NCBI GenBank assembly: GCA_016285355.1
Contig: JAEEQP010000041.1
Location: 1-35,645, forward strand
Length of the DNA stretch: 35,645 nucleotides
From: Bacteroidales bacterium
Lineage (GTDB): Bacteria > Bacteroidota > Bacteroidia > Bacteroidales > F082
Direction: 5' to 3'
Under the pieces are notes generated by a model. The model ran no database searches and was not told where the DNA came from. It saw only the letters and a list, made by a program, of their open reading frames with translations. This document shows, one piece after another, positions 6,320-14,691 of the stretch. The position numbers and the translations under genes are program-made. The number at the start of each line of letters is the position of its first letter. Position 1 is the stretch's first letter.

Positions 6320-8245
6320 ATGAGTGCTGTCACCAGATCCATATTAACCCAATACTGGGGCTATCCCTCTTTCCGCCCATTGCAGGAGGAAATCGTTGAT
6401 TCTGTGATGGATGGTAAGGATACTTTGGCGTTGTTACCTACTGGGGGAGGCAAAAGCATCTGTTTTCAAGTACCGGCTATGGCTATGGAAGGGCTTTGCT
6501 TGGTCATCACGCCGCTCATTGCCTTGATGAAAGACCAGGTGGCACATTTGGTGGAGAAAGGCATTCCCGCAGCGGCCATCTATTCCGGGATGCATCCCGA
6601 TGAGCTTGAATTGGCGTATAATCAGGCGGTTTATGGTCGTTTGAAGTTTTTGTACGTCTCGCCTGAACGCCTTCAAACCAACACTTTCATCGAAGCTTTG
6701 AAACGGATGAAAGTCTGCTTGTTGGCTGTGGACGAGTCGCATTGCATTTCGCAATGGGGTTACGATTTTAGACCACCGTATTTGAAAATTGCTGAGATTC
6801 GTCCCTACATTCCCAAAACACCTGTTCTGGCTTTGACCGCCACGGCAACTGCTAAAGTTGTGGATGACATTCAGTTCCGTCTCGGTTTCAAACAGAAGAA
6901 TGTCTTCCAAAGCAGTTTCGAACGCAAAAACGTGACTTATAACGTGTATCACGAAGCTGACAAATACGGTGTGTTACGCCGCAAGTTGGAGGCTATGAAT
7001 GAGGGCAGTGCCATCGTATATGTACGCAATCGCAAGCGGACGCAGGTCATCTCCGATTGGCTCAATTCGGTGGGCATTTCCGCGACGTTTTATCATGCGG
7101 GTTTGGATACCAAAACGCGTGATGAACGTCAAGATCTTTGGATGAAAGGCAAGGTGAAGGTCATTGCAGCCACAAATGCCTTCGGTATGGGTATCGATAA
7201 GCCTGATGTGCGTTTGGTCATCCACATGGATTTGCCTGACAGCATCGAGGCTTATTTCCAAGAGGCGGGTCGTGCTGGCCGTGATTTGAAACCTTCTGAA
7301 TCTTATTTGCTTGTTTCGCCTGCTGATGTCAAGAAGTTGCAAGAGAATTTGACGCAATCCTTCCCTGAATTGGATCGGATTAAGTTGATTTATAACGCAT
7401 TAGGTAATTATTTCAATATTCCAGTCGGAGCAGGGGAGAATGTGTCGTATCCTTTCATCATCGGTGATTTTGCCAATCGTTATGGTTTTTCGATTGTTGA
7501 GGTGTATCATGCCTTGAAAATTCTTGAAAAAGAGGGCTTCCTTATCCTTTCCGACAGCTTCGATGAGCCTTCCAAGGTGATGATAAAAGCCTCACGAGAT
7601 GATATTTACGGCTTTCAGGTCAATAATCCGCAGTACGGCGAATTGATTAAGTGCATGTTGCGTAGCCTCCCTGGTGTGCTTACTGATTTCGTGAAAATTA
7701 ATGAGGAAGTATTGGCAAAAAAAACAGGACTTGGCGTGGATAAAGTTGTTGAGCAACTAAAGAAACTGGAATCCTATCATTTTCTTTCATACGCGCCGCG
7801 CAACGACAAGCCTCAGGTGTTGTTCCTTTCTGAATTTGTTGACACCAAGCACTTTGGCCTCTTAAAAGAGAACTATTTTGACCGAAAAAAAGATGCTGAG
7901 GAGCGTGTGAAGGCCGTTATCGACTTTGTAAATAATGACGAGGAGTGCCGCAGTGTGCAGTTGTTGCGTTATTTCAACGAGAAGTCGAAAAGGGCATGTG
8001 GGAATTGTGATGTGTGCCGGAAAAAGAGGAGCGGTTTGGTGTCCTATAATTCTATCGAGGAGCGGTTGGAGAGTGTGGTCAGCGAGTCACCACTGCCCAT
8101 GGGGGAAGTGATTTCGCAATGCAAGGAATACAAAGAGGAAAATGTGTTGGATGCCATTCGGTTTCTGGTCGACAATGGTGTGCTTCAGTTGGAAAGTAAT
8201 GGTGCTTTGAAGCGGAAGGGAAACAAAAAAAGCCGCCATTCCTGA
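6320..8245 (+). CDS. recQ: RecQ-family ATP-dependent DNA helicase
   Basis: A 641-residue 3'-5' superfamily 2 helicase. In order: Q-motif region WGYPSFRPLQ (13-22), Walker A TGGGKS (41-46), DESH box (138-141) followed by CISQWGYDFRP, TATAT (motif III), the second RecA domain with AFGMGIDKPDVRLVIH, and motif VI QEAGRAGRD (314-322). A winged-helix region follows. The zinc cluster is ECRS...CGNCDVC (about 532-558). The last ~80 residues are a short helical tail without a convincing HRDC domain. It acts in recombination, fork repair and DNA damage responses. It is transcribed away from the ATPase and stands alone, with its stop codon inside a terminator hairpin. Many Bacteroidales carry more than one RecQ, so this could be the shorter paralog. 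Confidence 0.93.
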   Translation: MSAVTRSILTQYWGYPSFRPLQEEIVDSVMDGKDTLALLPTGGGKSICFQVPAMAMEGLCLVITPLIALMKDQVAHLVEKGIPAAAIYSGMHPDELELAYNQAVYGRLKFLYVSPERLQTNTFIEALKRMKVCLLAVDESHCISQWGYDFRPPYLKIAEIRPYIPKTPVLALTATATAKVVDDIQFRLGFKQKNVFQSSFERKNVTYNVYHEADKYGVLRRKLEAMNEGSAIVYVRNRKRTQVISDWLNSVGISATFYHAGLDTKTRDERQDLWMKGKVKVIAATNAFGMGIDKPDVRLVIHMDLPDSIEAYFQEAGRAGRDLKPSESYLLVSPADVKKLQENLTQSFPELDRIKLIYNALGNYFNIPVGAGENVSYPFIIGDFANRYGFSIVEVYHALKILEKEGFLILSDSFDEPSKVMIKASRDDIYGFQVNNPQYGELIKCMLRSLPGVLTDFVKINEEVLAKKTGLGVDKVVEQLKKLESYHFLSYAPRNDKPQVLFLSEFVDTKHFGLLKENYFDRKKDAEERVKAVIDFVNNDEECRSVQLLRYFNEKSKRACGNCDVCRKKRSGLVSYNSIEERLESVVSESPLPMGEVISQCKEYKEENVLDAIRFLVDNGVLQLESNGALKRKGNKKSRHS

Positions 8246-8253
8246 CGGCTTTT
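8228..8253. terminator. Bidirectional terminator covering the recQ stop codon
   Basis: AAAAGCCG (8228-8235) pairs with CGGCTTTT (8246-8253), flanked by A-run and T-run. The recQ TGA (8243-8245) lies in the loop. It also serves the HU gene arriving from the other strand (ends 8271). Confidence 0.85.
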
Positions 8254-8270
8254 GTGTACAATCAAATCTA

Positions 8271-8534
8271 TTACTTCAGAATGTTTGCAGCGGGTTTGAA
8301 TCTGACAACCTTCTTTTCAGCAATCTTAATGGACTTGCCGGTTTTCGGGTTGCGGCCTTGTCTGGCGGGGCGATTGTTCACGCTGAAAGTGCCAAAACCA
8401 ACGAGGCTGATTTTGCCATCATTTTTCAGTTCGTCCTTTGTGACATCCAAAATAGCATCAACGGCTTTTCTTGCGTCTACCTTAGTCATGCCGGATTTCT
8501 CGGCAACAGCACTGATTAATTCAATTTTATTCAT
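8271..8534 (-). CDS. hup: HU family DNA-binding protein
   Basis: An 87-residue nucleoid protein, slightly shorter than the common 90. It starts MNKIELISAVAEKSGMTK and has the GFGTFSVNNRPARQGRNPKTGK beta-arm region, with the conserved R-N-P near the DNA-intercalating tip, and ends VVRFKPAANILK. It binds and bends DNA as a dimer. It stands alone with its own promoter (8570-8577) and a ~35-base leader. The downstream terminator is shared with recQ. The gene is clearly intact. Bacteroidales have several HU-like paralogs and this is the canonical short type. Confidence 0.96.
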   Translation of the reverse strand: MNKIELISAVAEKSGMTKVDARKAVDAILDVTKDELKNDGKISLVGFGTFSVNNRPARQGRNPKTGKSIKIAEKKVVRFKPAANILK

Positions 8535-8569
8535 AGTGAGTGTTTTAGTGTGGTTAAACTTTTACCCGA

Positions 8570-8577
8570 CAAAAGTA
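8570..8577 (-). promoter_or_regulatory. hup promoter -7 box
   Basis: On the minus strand the sequence is TACTTTTG, a consensus -7 box, 35 bp upstream of the HU start codon. A TTG-containing -33-like element lies 18-21 bp further upstream, in strongly A/T-rich DNA. Confidence 0.7.
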
Positions 8578-8602
8578 ATGCATTTTTGAAAAATACAAGC
8601 AT

Positions 8603-8634
8603 TTTTGATAAAAAATGATGGATTTTTATCAAAA
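8603..8634. repeat. Perfect 12-bp AT-rich inverted repeat upstream of hup
   Basis: TTTTGATAAAAA (8603-8614) and TTTTTATCAAAA (8623-8634) are exact reverse complements around an 8-bp loop. It lies between the fmt stop and the hup promoter. It may be the fmt terminator (weak, no GC stem) or a regulatory site for hup; flanking ATTTTTGA-like half-repeats make the whole stretch bend-prone A-tract DNA. Confidence 0.6.
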
Positions 8635-8669
8635 AAAATGCAAAAAATGTCAAAAATGGGCTATTCGGC

Positions 8670-9641
8670 TCATTCAAAAGCGGTTTTCCAGGCTCCAATC
8701 AGCTGCGTTCCCCTTAAAAACTCCTCTGTAGGCATGGCTTTTTTCCCTGCTTGTTGCAGGTGAGTGATGTGGATGAAGCCGTCCGAAAGGGCTACTTTGA
8801 GCGTCTTTTTATTGTCGGTCATGATGGTTCCTACGGACATGTTGGGGTGACAAGGATCCACCGTGGAAGCATAGACTTTTAAATCGATGGTTTCACCGTT
8901 TTCGGAAACGAATTTGGTGTGGGCGGCAGGGTAGGGAGAAAGGCCTCTGATATGGTTATAGACAGTTTGACAGTCTTGGTTCCAGTCGATGTTGCAGAAC
9001 TCTTTGGAGATTTTCGGCGCAGGTTTCAACGTCTTTCCTTCGGCAAGTTCTTCCTGAACTACGGTGTTGAGTTGTCCGCTTTGAATCTTCCTGATGGTTT
9101 CCACGACAACTTGGTTGCCCAAAAGCATCAGCTCGTCATGGAGCTCTCCAGCGGTTTCGTCGGGACGAATGCCGATTTTTTCTCTCATGATGATTTCGCC
9201 TTTGTCAATTTCCTCGTTGAGGAAAAATGTGGTCAGGCCAGTCTCGGTCTCTCCGTTGATGATGGCGAAGTTGATGGGAGCCGCGCCACGATATTGGGGC
9301 AGGAGGGAGGCATGAAGGTTGAATGTGCCAAGTTCTGGCATCTGCCAAACAACGGCTGGCAACATCCTGAAAGCCACCACGATAAAGAGATTGGCTTGGA
9401 AAGAGGCAAGTTGTTCAAGAAAACTCGGGTCTTTCAGTTTTTCGGGCTGAAGCAAGGGAAGTCCATGCTCCAATGCGGTCTTCTTGACATCGGAATATTG
9501 TATTTTCCTCCCACGACCAGCAGGTTTGTCGGGCATGGTGACGACGACGGCTACTTCATAACCGGCGGCAAGGATGGCTTCAAGCTGCGATGCCGCAAAT
9601 TCTGGCGTGCCGAAATAGGCGATTCTGATTTTGTTCTCCAT
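8670..9641 (-). CDS. fmt: Methionyl-tRNA formyltransferase
   Basis: A 323-residue protein of normal length that formylates initiator Met-tRNA using 10-formyl-tetrahydrofolate. The N-terminal Rossmann domain starts IAYFGTPEFAA. The formyl-folate site is FNLHASLLPQYRGAAPIN (107-124), with catalytic N109 and H111. The third catalytic residue is an Asp near 146 in EEIDKGEII. The C-terminal OB-like tRNA-binding domain follows from about residue 208 (ISKEFCNIDW...NHIRGLSPYPAAHT). It is read on the minus strand after the TPR gene, but a terminator between them (9654-9684) argues for a separate transcript. I saw no consensus promoter directly upstream. Confidence 0.97.
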   Translation of the reverse strand: MENKIRIAYFGTPEFAASQLEAILAAGYEVAVVVTMPDKPAGRGRKIQYSDVKKTALEHGLPLLQPEKLKDPSFLEQLASFQANLFIVVAFRMLPAVVWQMPELGTFNLHASLLPQYRGAAPINFAIINGETETGLTTFFLNEEIDKGEIIMREKIGIRPDETAGELHDELMLLGNQVVVETIRKIQSGQLNTVVQEELAEGKTLKPAPKISKEFCNIDWNQDCQTVYNHIRGLSPYPAAHTKFVSENGETIDLKVYASTVDPCHPNMSVGTIMTDNKKTLKVALSDGFIHITHLQQAGKKAMPTEEFLRGTQLIGAWKTAFE

Positions 9642-9653
9642 AAGCTGTCAAAA

Positions 9654-9684
9654 AAATGCCTGACCCTTCTCGGATCAGGCATTT
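9654..9684 (-). terminator. Terminator of the TPR membrane-protein gene
   Basis: On the minus strand AAATGCCTGA pairs with TCAGGCATTT, followed by a T-run. It lies 22 bp after the stop of the TPR gene and just before fmt. Confidence 0.85.
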
Positions 9685-9705
9685 CCTTAGATTTTCATTA
9701 GTTGG

Positions 9706-10392
9706 TTATTTCATCTTTTCCTCAAGGTTGGCGATGTTTTTGCTGATTTCAAAAGCTTCGTTGCTCAGAGGATAGTCTTTCTTCAGGCTCTTGTAGGCTT
9801 CCAATGCCTTAGCATAGTCACCCATGATTTCGTAGGTGTTGCCCAACTTGTTCAGGAAGAGCGGGCTGGTGAAGTCGTTGGGGTTCTTGTTAGCAGCCTT
9901 GCTGTAATAAGTGGCGGCGTTTTGGTTGTCGCCCAATTCCATATAGCAGTCACCGATGGCACCCAAAGCGAGAGGAGCCAGCACCTTATCGTTGTTGGTG
10001 TATTTCTTCAGATAGTTAATGGCATCGTTGTAGTTGCCTTGCTTCATGTAGCTGATACCTGCATAGTAGGAAGCCAACTTGCCGGCCTTGGTGGAACCGT
10101 ACTTGCTGACGATGTCCAAGAAACCCATGTAGTTGCCGTCGCCGTTCAGGGCAAGGTCATATTGCTCCTTTTCAAAATACTTCTGCGGCATGAAACTCTC
10201 GTTCATGGCGTTCTGGTTGCGCTTTTGGTTGTATTTGGTGATGCCGAAAATTGCAAATGCCACGACCAACAGGCCAATGAGAATCATCCACAGGGTCTTC
10301 TGGTTGTTTTCAATCCAAAGTTCGGTCTTACTTAAAGCTTCTTCTACGTTTTCGAATCTTTCGTCTACTTGTTTTGTGTCTTGTTTTGCCAT
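9706..10392 (-). CDS. YfgM-like membrane-anchored TPR protein
   Basis: A 228-residue protein with a charged N-terminal tail, one membrane segment (about 34-53, WMILIGLLVVAFAIFG) and a periplasmic part made of tetratricopeptide repeats. Clear TPR units include KLASYYAGISYMKQGNYNDAI, ALGAIGDCYMELGDNQNAA, and LNKLGNTYEIMGDYAKALEA. This is the architecture of YfgM/YfgC-type ancillary proteins, which in other bacteria attach to the Sec translocon and periplasmic chaperones. In Bacteroidales the exact role is unproven. It has its own promoter (10414-10421) divergent from trmH and its own terminator. Confidence 0.85.
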   Translation of the reverse strand: MAKQDTKQVDERFENVEEALSKTELWIENNQKTLWMILIGLLVVAFAIFGITKYNQKRNQNAMNESFMPQKYFEKEQYDLALNGDGNYMGFLDIVSKYGSTKAGKLASYYAGISYMKQGNYNDAINYLKKYTNNDKVLAPLALGAIGDCYMELGDNQNAATYYSKAANKNPNDFTSPLFLNKLGNTYEIMGDYAKALEAYKSLKKDYPLSNEAFEISKNIANLEEKMK

Positions 10393-10413
10393 ATCAATTC
10401 AAAATTTTGCGTG

Positions 10414-10421
10414 CAAAAGTA
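10414..10421 (-). promoter_or_regulatory. Promoter -7 box of the TPR gene
   Basis: Minus-strand TACTTTTG, a consensus -7 box, 21 bp before the start codon. It is back-to-back with the trmH promoter at 10451-10480. Confidence 0.7.
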
Positions 10422-10450
10422 CGCTTTTTCGGCTTACCCTCGTCCATTTT

Positions 10451-10480
10451 TTTGTAATTTTTTCTTTTTTCGTATTTTTG
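10451..10480 (+). promoter_or_regulatory. trmH promoter
   Basis: A TTTG at 10451-10454 and TATTTTTG at 10473-10480 are separated by 18 bp, close to the Bacteroidales -33/-7 arrangement. Transcription would start around 10485, leaving a ~22-base leader before ATG 10507. Confidence 0.72.
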
Positions 10481-10506
10481 CACTCCTTTATTATAATAAA
10501 GACCGC

Positions 10507-11256
10507 ATGAAGAAATCCATAGTATATGACGGAAGAGATGCGCAGGGCGTTGAATTGCAGCAAAATGCGGCTCGCGATGCGGCTATGTTTGCCTTTCTGA
10601 CGCAGTTCATCACTGACGAGCGCCGACAGCGTTTTGAGGAAATCCTTGACTATCGTACACGGCATATCACGGTTGTGCTTGAAGATATTTTTCAGCCGCA
10701 CAATGCCAGCGCGGTGTTGCGCAGTTGCGAGTTGCGTGGCATCCAGGATGTGCATATCGTGGAAAACAACAACCATTATGACGTGAATCCCGACGTTGTG
10801 CTTGGCAGTACGAAATGGCTCAATATATATCATTATGAGGGGAAAGAGTTCAACACGCCGACGGCTTACGAGCAACTGCATGTGAAAGGCTACAAAATTG
10901 TGGCCACTTGCCCGCACCGCGACGACTTCACACCCGATACCCTGCCCCTTGACCAGCCCATTGCCTTGGTCTTCGGCACGGAGAAACTTGGTCTCTCGGA
11001 TTATGCCGTTGAACATGCCGACATGCACGTCCGCATCCCGATGTACGGCTTCACGGAGAGCTACAACATCAGCGTTTCAGCAGCCTTGTTGCTCTATTCG
11101 TTGACCAACCGCCTCCATGCCTCCACCGACATCGACTGGCATCTCACTGAGGAGGAGCGCAATGCCTTGCGCCTTGTGTGGACACGCCGTTCACTGAGCC
11201 GCATACGACAGTACGACAGGAAGTTTTTGGAACTGCATCCGGAGTTTGCTGGATGA
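10507..11256 (+). CDS. trmH: SpoU-family tRNA/rRNA 2'-O-methyltransferase, TrmH-like
   Basis: A 249-residue protein starting at ATG 10507; the longer frame from 10369 runs back through the promoter and is rejected. It contains the SpoU/SPOUT knot motifs: motif 1 LEDIFQPHNASAVLRSCE with the catalytic Asn and Arg, motif 2 PIALVFGTEKLGLS, and motif 3 VRIPMYGFTESYNISVSAALLLY. Together these form the deep trefoil knot that binds S-adenosylmethionine. The C-terminal extension LRLVWTRRSLSR fits TrmH, which methylates G18 of tRNAs. A different SpoU target (another tRNA or rRNA site) cannot be excluded. A terminator hairpin starts right after the stop codon. Confidence 0.92.
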   Translation: MKKSIVYDGRDAQGVELQQNAARDAAMFAFLTQFITDERRQRFEEILDYRTRHITVVLEDIFQPHNASAVLRSCELRGIQDVHIVENNNHYDVNPDVVLGSTKWLNIYHYEGKEFNTPTAYEQLHVKGYKIVATCPHRDDFTPDTLPLDQPIALVFGTEKLGLSDYAVEHADMHVRIPMYGFTESYNISVSAALLLYSLTNRLHASTDIDWHLTEEERNALRLVWTRRSLSRIRQYDRKFLELHPEFAG

Positions 11257-11290
11257 GATTCCCCGAGCGAAGCGAAGGGGAATCTTTATT
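11257..11290. terminator. Bidirectional terminator between trmH and the convergent T9SS gene
   Basis: GATTCCCC (11257-11264) pairs with GGGGAATC (11277-11284), followed by TTTATT. The inner GAGCGAAGCGAA gives a stable apical loop. The stop codon of the minus-strand gene (11286-11288) overlaps its right flank. Confidence 0.85.
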
Positions 11291-14231
11291 CAACTACAAA
11301 TTTACTTACAGCAGTTGTAGTCTCATTGCTTACACGAATAAAGTACATTCCACGCTGTAAGTCGCTGACATTGAGTCGCAAGGTGTTCAAGCCGTTGGTG
11401 ACGAAATACTTCACTATTCTACCGTTTAGGTCGATAACCTTTATCTCGGTGCGACCTTGCAGGTTGGTGCTGAGGTTGAGCACGCTCTTGGCAGGATTGG
11501 GATAGAGGCTGAGCTTTGCTTGTCCGTTCTCTCCCATGTTCTCGGTGCCGGGACGGAAGGTCAAAATCTCGGAAGGCACAGATTCCTGTCCTGCTTGATC
11601 GACGGTGGTCACGTAGATGCTCACCTCTTCCTCATCATCAACCTCAAAGATCCATTGTGTGCCGAACACTTCCTCGTGTTGGTTGGGGTAATCGACGAAA
11701 TAGAGGTTGAAGTGGTCGAAGTCGTTCATCGCGGGCATGTCCCACATAATGGGCGTATAAAGGCCTTGCGCGTTCACTTCCTCGTCGATGCGGAGGTTGG
11801 TGGGTGGTTCGGGGACGGTGTTCTCCACGTGGTAGTTCATCACGCCGTAGTAGGTCGGGGCGAAGGTCTCGTTGTTTTCGGCGGGCCATTTGCCGAACAT
11901 GGTGGCGGTGGCGGCATCGCGCACAAAGAGGTAAAGGCCGCTGCTACCATTGTCGGTGTTGATTTTCCAGTCTTCGTCGTTACCCAAAGGCAGAGCGAAT
12001 TCGATGGTCTCGTAGCCTTGGCTCATGTCGCAGGCGATGATTTCCTCGGGCAGGTTCATCGTGGTGCCCACGCCGCCAGTCTCATAAATGGGACGGTAAC
12101 GCACGGTGTTGGGATTGCCGTAGTACATCCAGTAGTTGCCTTCGCTATTGTCTTCGGCGGGCGGGTAAGTGCCGTCGTTGTTGTCGTCGATGTAGAAAGC
12201 CACGCCGTCGTTGTCGGTCCATTCGGTGTCCATGCGGTTTTCCGAGCAGACGTAGAGGTAGTTGTCGTCCATTTTGAGGTGCAGGGTGACACTGCCCATC
12301 GCGACAGGCAGAAGGTAGTTGCTCACTTCTACGCGGAAGGCATCGTCCCATTCGCCTTCGCTAATGACACCGTCGATGGTGGGTGCGGTGCCGTCAAACA
12401 CGTCAATGTTGCGAGTAATGTAGGCCGTGGTGGCATAGCCAAGGCAGACATTGGAATAAGGTGTTTGCAGTTCTTCGTCGAGTTGTGCCGTGACGGTGTA
12501 GTAGTATTGCTGCGTCGGGATGGCGGTGTGGTCCTCAAAATAGCCTTCGCCTGTGCCGATGGTGGCCAAAGGCTCTCCGAAGGGGGCTTGAGGCGCGTTT
12601 TTCCGATAGATGTTGTAGCCAGTGGCTGCTTCATGTTCGGTCCAAGTCAACTCCACGTAGTCGTAGGCACCTTGCGAGGCATAGAGGTCGCTGATGGACG
12701 CGCCAGTAGCCTGCAAGTTAAATTCCACGGATGCAATTACATCCATGGAAATGACAACGTTTTCTGTTTCAGGATAATAGCCAGGCATGGAGGCCGTGAC
12801 GGTATATTCGCCTAAAGGAAGATGATGGAAATCGAAGTAACCAATTTCATCGGTGGTCTCATAATAGTCTTCCAATTCGTTGATAGTGACGGTAACGCCT
12901 CCGTGGTTGGTGCTGCCTTCCAATTGGACTGTGCCACACATGCTGCCTTGATCGTTGGGGAAGTTATTGAAAGCATAAACACGGCTGCCGCTACCCATCT
13001 CGCGGCAATGGACAGCCTTACCGCCTACGATGCTAAACAATCCAGTGGAGGAGATGCCGATGTGCTCCATGGAACCGGCAGTGGTGAGCGTGGCAATCGG
13101 GACGTTGCTCTGCTTGCGGAAAAGGAAATAGTCGGGCGTGGAGTGGTCCATGGGTCCCCAGGTGACGAAGCCGATGACGCTGCCATCGTCGCTCATGGCG
13201 GCTTGGGTCACCTCGTCGCCGCAGCCGTTGTAAGTCCAAATGGGTTCGCTGGAATAGTTGTTGAACAGATAGCAGCATCCGTCGTAGCCTGAACTGACGA
13301 AGTCGAGGGTGCCAATGGCGATGAGACTGCCGTCGTCGGAGATGGTGTTGGCGCAGCCCCAGGTGGAGGAGGCTCCAGGACCTTTCACACTGGCAATCCA
13401 GACGTTTTCGTAACGCTCACCGTTCCAATGGTAGAGGTAAGCCATGCCGCTGAAGTCGGTGTAGGCGAGGTAGCTGCCATCGGCACTCAGGGCGGGGTCT
13501 TGGCTGGGCGAGTTGTCGTAATAATAGAGGTCGTCTTGCAGGATGTCGCCAGTCAACGGGTCGATGACCCAGATTTGCTTGTAGCCTTGCGCGAAGGCGG
13601 CCACAAGGCGGGCATTGTCCTTCGAGAGGCTGAGTCCAACCACGTTGACGGTGAGGTCGCCAACCACCCAAAGAGGTTCGCTTTTAGTGGCGGTGATGCT
13701 GTAACAGGCAATGGCGTAATAGTTGGCTTCGTAATTGCCATACGAGACATAAATCACAGTACCTTCACTGTTTAGCTTGAAATGAGAAACAGCGTAAGGG
13801 AAGGTCTCATGGAAGATTTCCTGACCCTCAATGTCGACGACATAGAGTTCATTGCTGTCGGAATAGGCGATAGTGTTGCCCAAGAGGGAAATGGCAGCCC
13901 GGCCACCTGAATTAATAGGTTTCTCCCATTTCACGTTGCCTTCGGAATTGAAAAGCGATAGACGCTTGTCGTTGAGGCCGTAATACACGAGGTAGTCGCC
14001 AGTAGCTTCGATGAAAAACACGTCTTCGGGCACGGCACCACCTTCATATTTCTGCCAGAGGGTGCTCGGCTCGTCGGTTATGGCTTTGTCAGTCAGTGGG
14101 TTACAGACACCGTATTCAAGGACAGTGCCCTTGTTGGGTAAGGTCGTGGTCTTTACGGCTTGATACTGGGCGAAGAGCTTGCCCGAGGCCATCACAGCCA
14201 AAATGAGGGTGATAATAAATGACTTTTTCAT
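11286..14231 (-). CDS. Large multidomain T9SS-exported protein (beta-propeller, CarboxypepD_reg, FN3, CBM9-like)
   Basis: A 981-residue exported protein. Signal peptide 1-21 (MKKSFIITLILAVMASGKLF, cut near AQ). Residues ~60-400 are WD40/PQQ-like propeller blades with repeating S-x-D/E-G-x-L-I/V-A-Y/I and W patterns. About 430-507 is a carboxypeptidase regulatory-like domain (GTVQLEGS...GYFDFHHLPLGEYTVTASMPGY). About 512-600 is a fibronectin type III-like domain, and 608-800 resembles the CBM9-like domain (IDGVISEGEWDDA, DNYLYVCSENRM, GVAFYIDDNNDG). A second FN3-like stretch covers 808-895, and residues 905-981 are the T9SS type A sorting domain beginning LYPNPAKSVLNL. The sorting domain predicts export and release or anchoring at the cell surface. 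Ligand or substrate is unknown; CBM9-like domains in other proteins bind sugars. It is monocistronic, with a long antisense shadow frame. Confidence 0.9.
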   Translation of the reverse strand: MKKSFIITLILAVMASGKLFAQYQAVKTTTLPNKGTVLEYGVCNPLTDKAITDEPSTLWQKYEGGAVPEDVFFIEATGDYLVYYGLNDKRLSLFNSEGNVKWEKPINSGGRAAISLLGNTIAYSDSNELYVVDIEGQEIFHETFPYAVSHFKLNSEGTVIYVSYGNYEANYYAIACYSITATKSEPLWVVGDLTVNVVGLSLSKDNARLVAAFAQGYKQIWVIDPLTGDILQDDLYYYDNSPSQDPALSADGSYLAYTDFSGMAYLYHWNGERYENVWIASVKGPGASSTWGCANTISDDGSLIAIGTLDFVSSGYDGCCYLFNNYSSEPIWTYNGCGDEVTQAAMSDDGSVIGFVTWGPMDHSTPDYFLFRKQSNVPIATLTTAGSMEHIGISSTGLFSIVGGKAVHCREMGSGSRVYAFNNFPNDQGSMCGTVQLEGSTNHGGVTVTINELEDYYETTDEIGYFDFHHLPLGEYTVTASMPGYYPETENVVISMDVIASVEFNLQATGASISDLYASQGAYDYVELTWTEHEAATGYNIYRKNAPQAPFGEPLATIGTGEGYFEDHTAIPTQQYYYTVTAQLDEELQTPYSNVCLGYATTAYITRNIDVFDGTAPTIDGVISEGEWDDAFRVEVSNYLLPVAMGSVTLHLKMDDNYLYVCSENRMDTEWTDNDGVAFYIDDNNDGTYPPAEDNSEGNYWMYYGNPNTVRYRPIYETGGVGTTMNLPEEIIACDMSQGYETIEFALPLGNDEDWKINTDNGSSGLYLFVRDAATATMFGKWPAENNETFAPTYYGVMNYHVENTVPEPPTNLRIDEEVNAQGLYTPIMWDMPAMNDFDHFNLYFVDYPNQHEEVFGTQWIFEVDDEEEVSIYVTTVDQAGQESVPSEILTFRPGTENMGENGQAKLSLYPNPAKSVLNLSTNLQGRTEIKVIDLNGRIVKYFVTNGLNTLRLNVSDLQRGMYFIRVSNETTTAVSKFVVE

Positions 14232-14350
14232 GTTGTGTATTTTTTAAGTTGTTGGTAATTAAATGTTTGATTCGTATCGTTTTAGGAGAATAAAACCATC
14301 GCAATATTACTTAATTTTTCGCGTTTTTACATCATAAGAGCAAAAATTTG

Positions 14351-14358
14351 TACTTTTG
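14351..14358 (+). promoter_or_regulatory. Promoter -7 box of the small lipoprotein pair
   Basis: TACTTTTG, consensus, 19 bp before ATG 14378. The opposite strand holds only an imperfect box (TAATATTG) for the T9SS gene. Confidence 0.7.
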
Positions 14359-14377
14359 CCGTGAAAAATAGTTGAAG

Positions 14378-14656
14378 ATGAAAAAGTTTCTGATAATTGT
14401 ATTCGCCATGGCGATGGTAGTTTTGCCTTCGTGCAAGAAGACCAGATATTGCAAATGCACCACCATCCAGAATAACGAAGTCGTTGAGTTGGGTCCGGAT
14501 TACTACACCATTGAAGACGGCTCCTCATGCAAGGATAAGTCCAAGGAAATCGTGGGATGGGGACAAGTCCTTTGTAATGAAGTCTCGGAATATGAGGTGA
14601 CGGGCGAAAAACCCAATTGGTGGGAGAATTTGTTCAATACCAACAATCCCAAATGA
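14378..14656 (+). CDS. Small Cys-rich lipoprotein
   Basis: A 92-residue protein from ATG 14378 (TTG 14372 is only 2 codons earlier). Signal peptide with lipobox LPSC and acylated C19 followed by KKTRYCKC. Later cysteines lie in SSCKDKS and VLCNEV. The spacing Cys-x5-Cys-x-Cys...G-S/G-S-C-x-D...G-x-V-x-C is shared with the next gene, so the two are diverged tandem paralogs. Five cysteines in such a short chain suggest a small disulphide-stabilised domain on the periplasmic or surface side. I do not recognise the family. It is co-transcribed with the next gene. Confidence 0.8.
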   Translation: MKKFLIIVFAMAMVVLPSCKKTRYCKCTTIQNNEVVELGPDYYTIEDGSSCKDKSKEIVGWGQVLCNEVSEYEVTGEKPNWWENLFNTNNPK

Positions 14657-14691
14657 AAAAGCAATTCAAGTTTAACCTAAATATTGAAAAA

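Noticed and set aside
10369..10506. 46-codon extension of TrmH
   Set aside because: It runs through both divergent promoters and is F/R-rich; ATG 10507 matches the family start.
11457..12815. 452-codon plus-strand ORF, longest antisense frame in the window
   Set aside because: It is the reverse of the T9SS multidomain gene, caused by its codon bias; its V/H/G-rich translation has no domain and no start signals.
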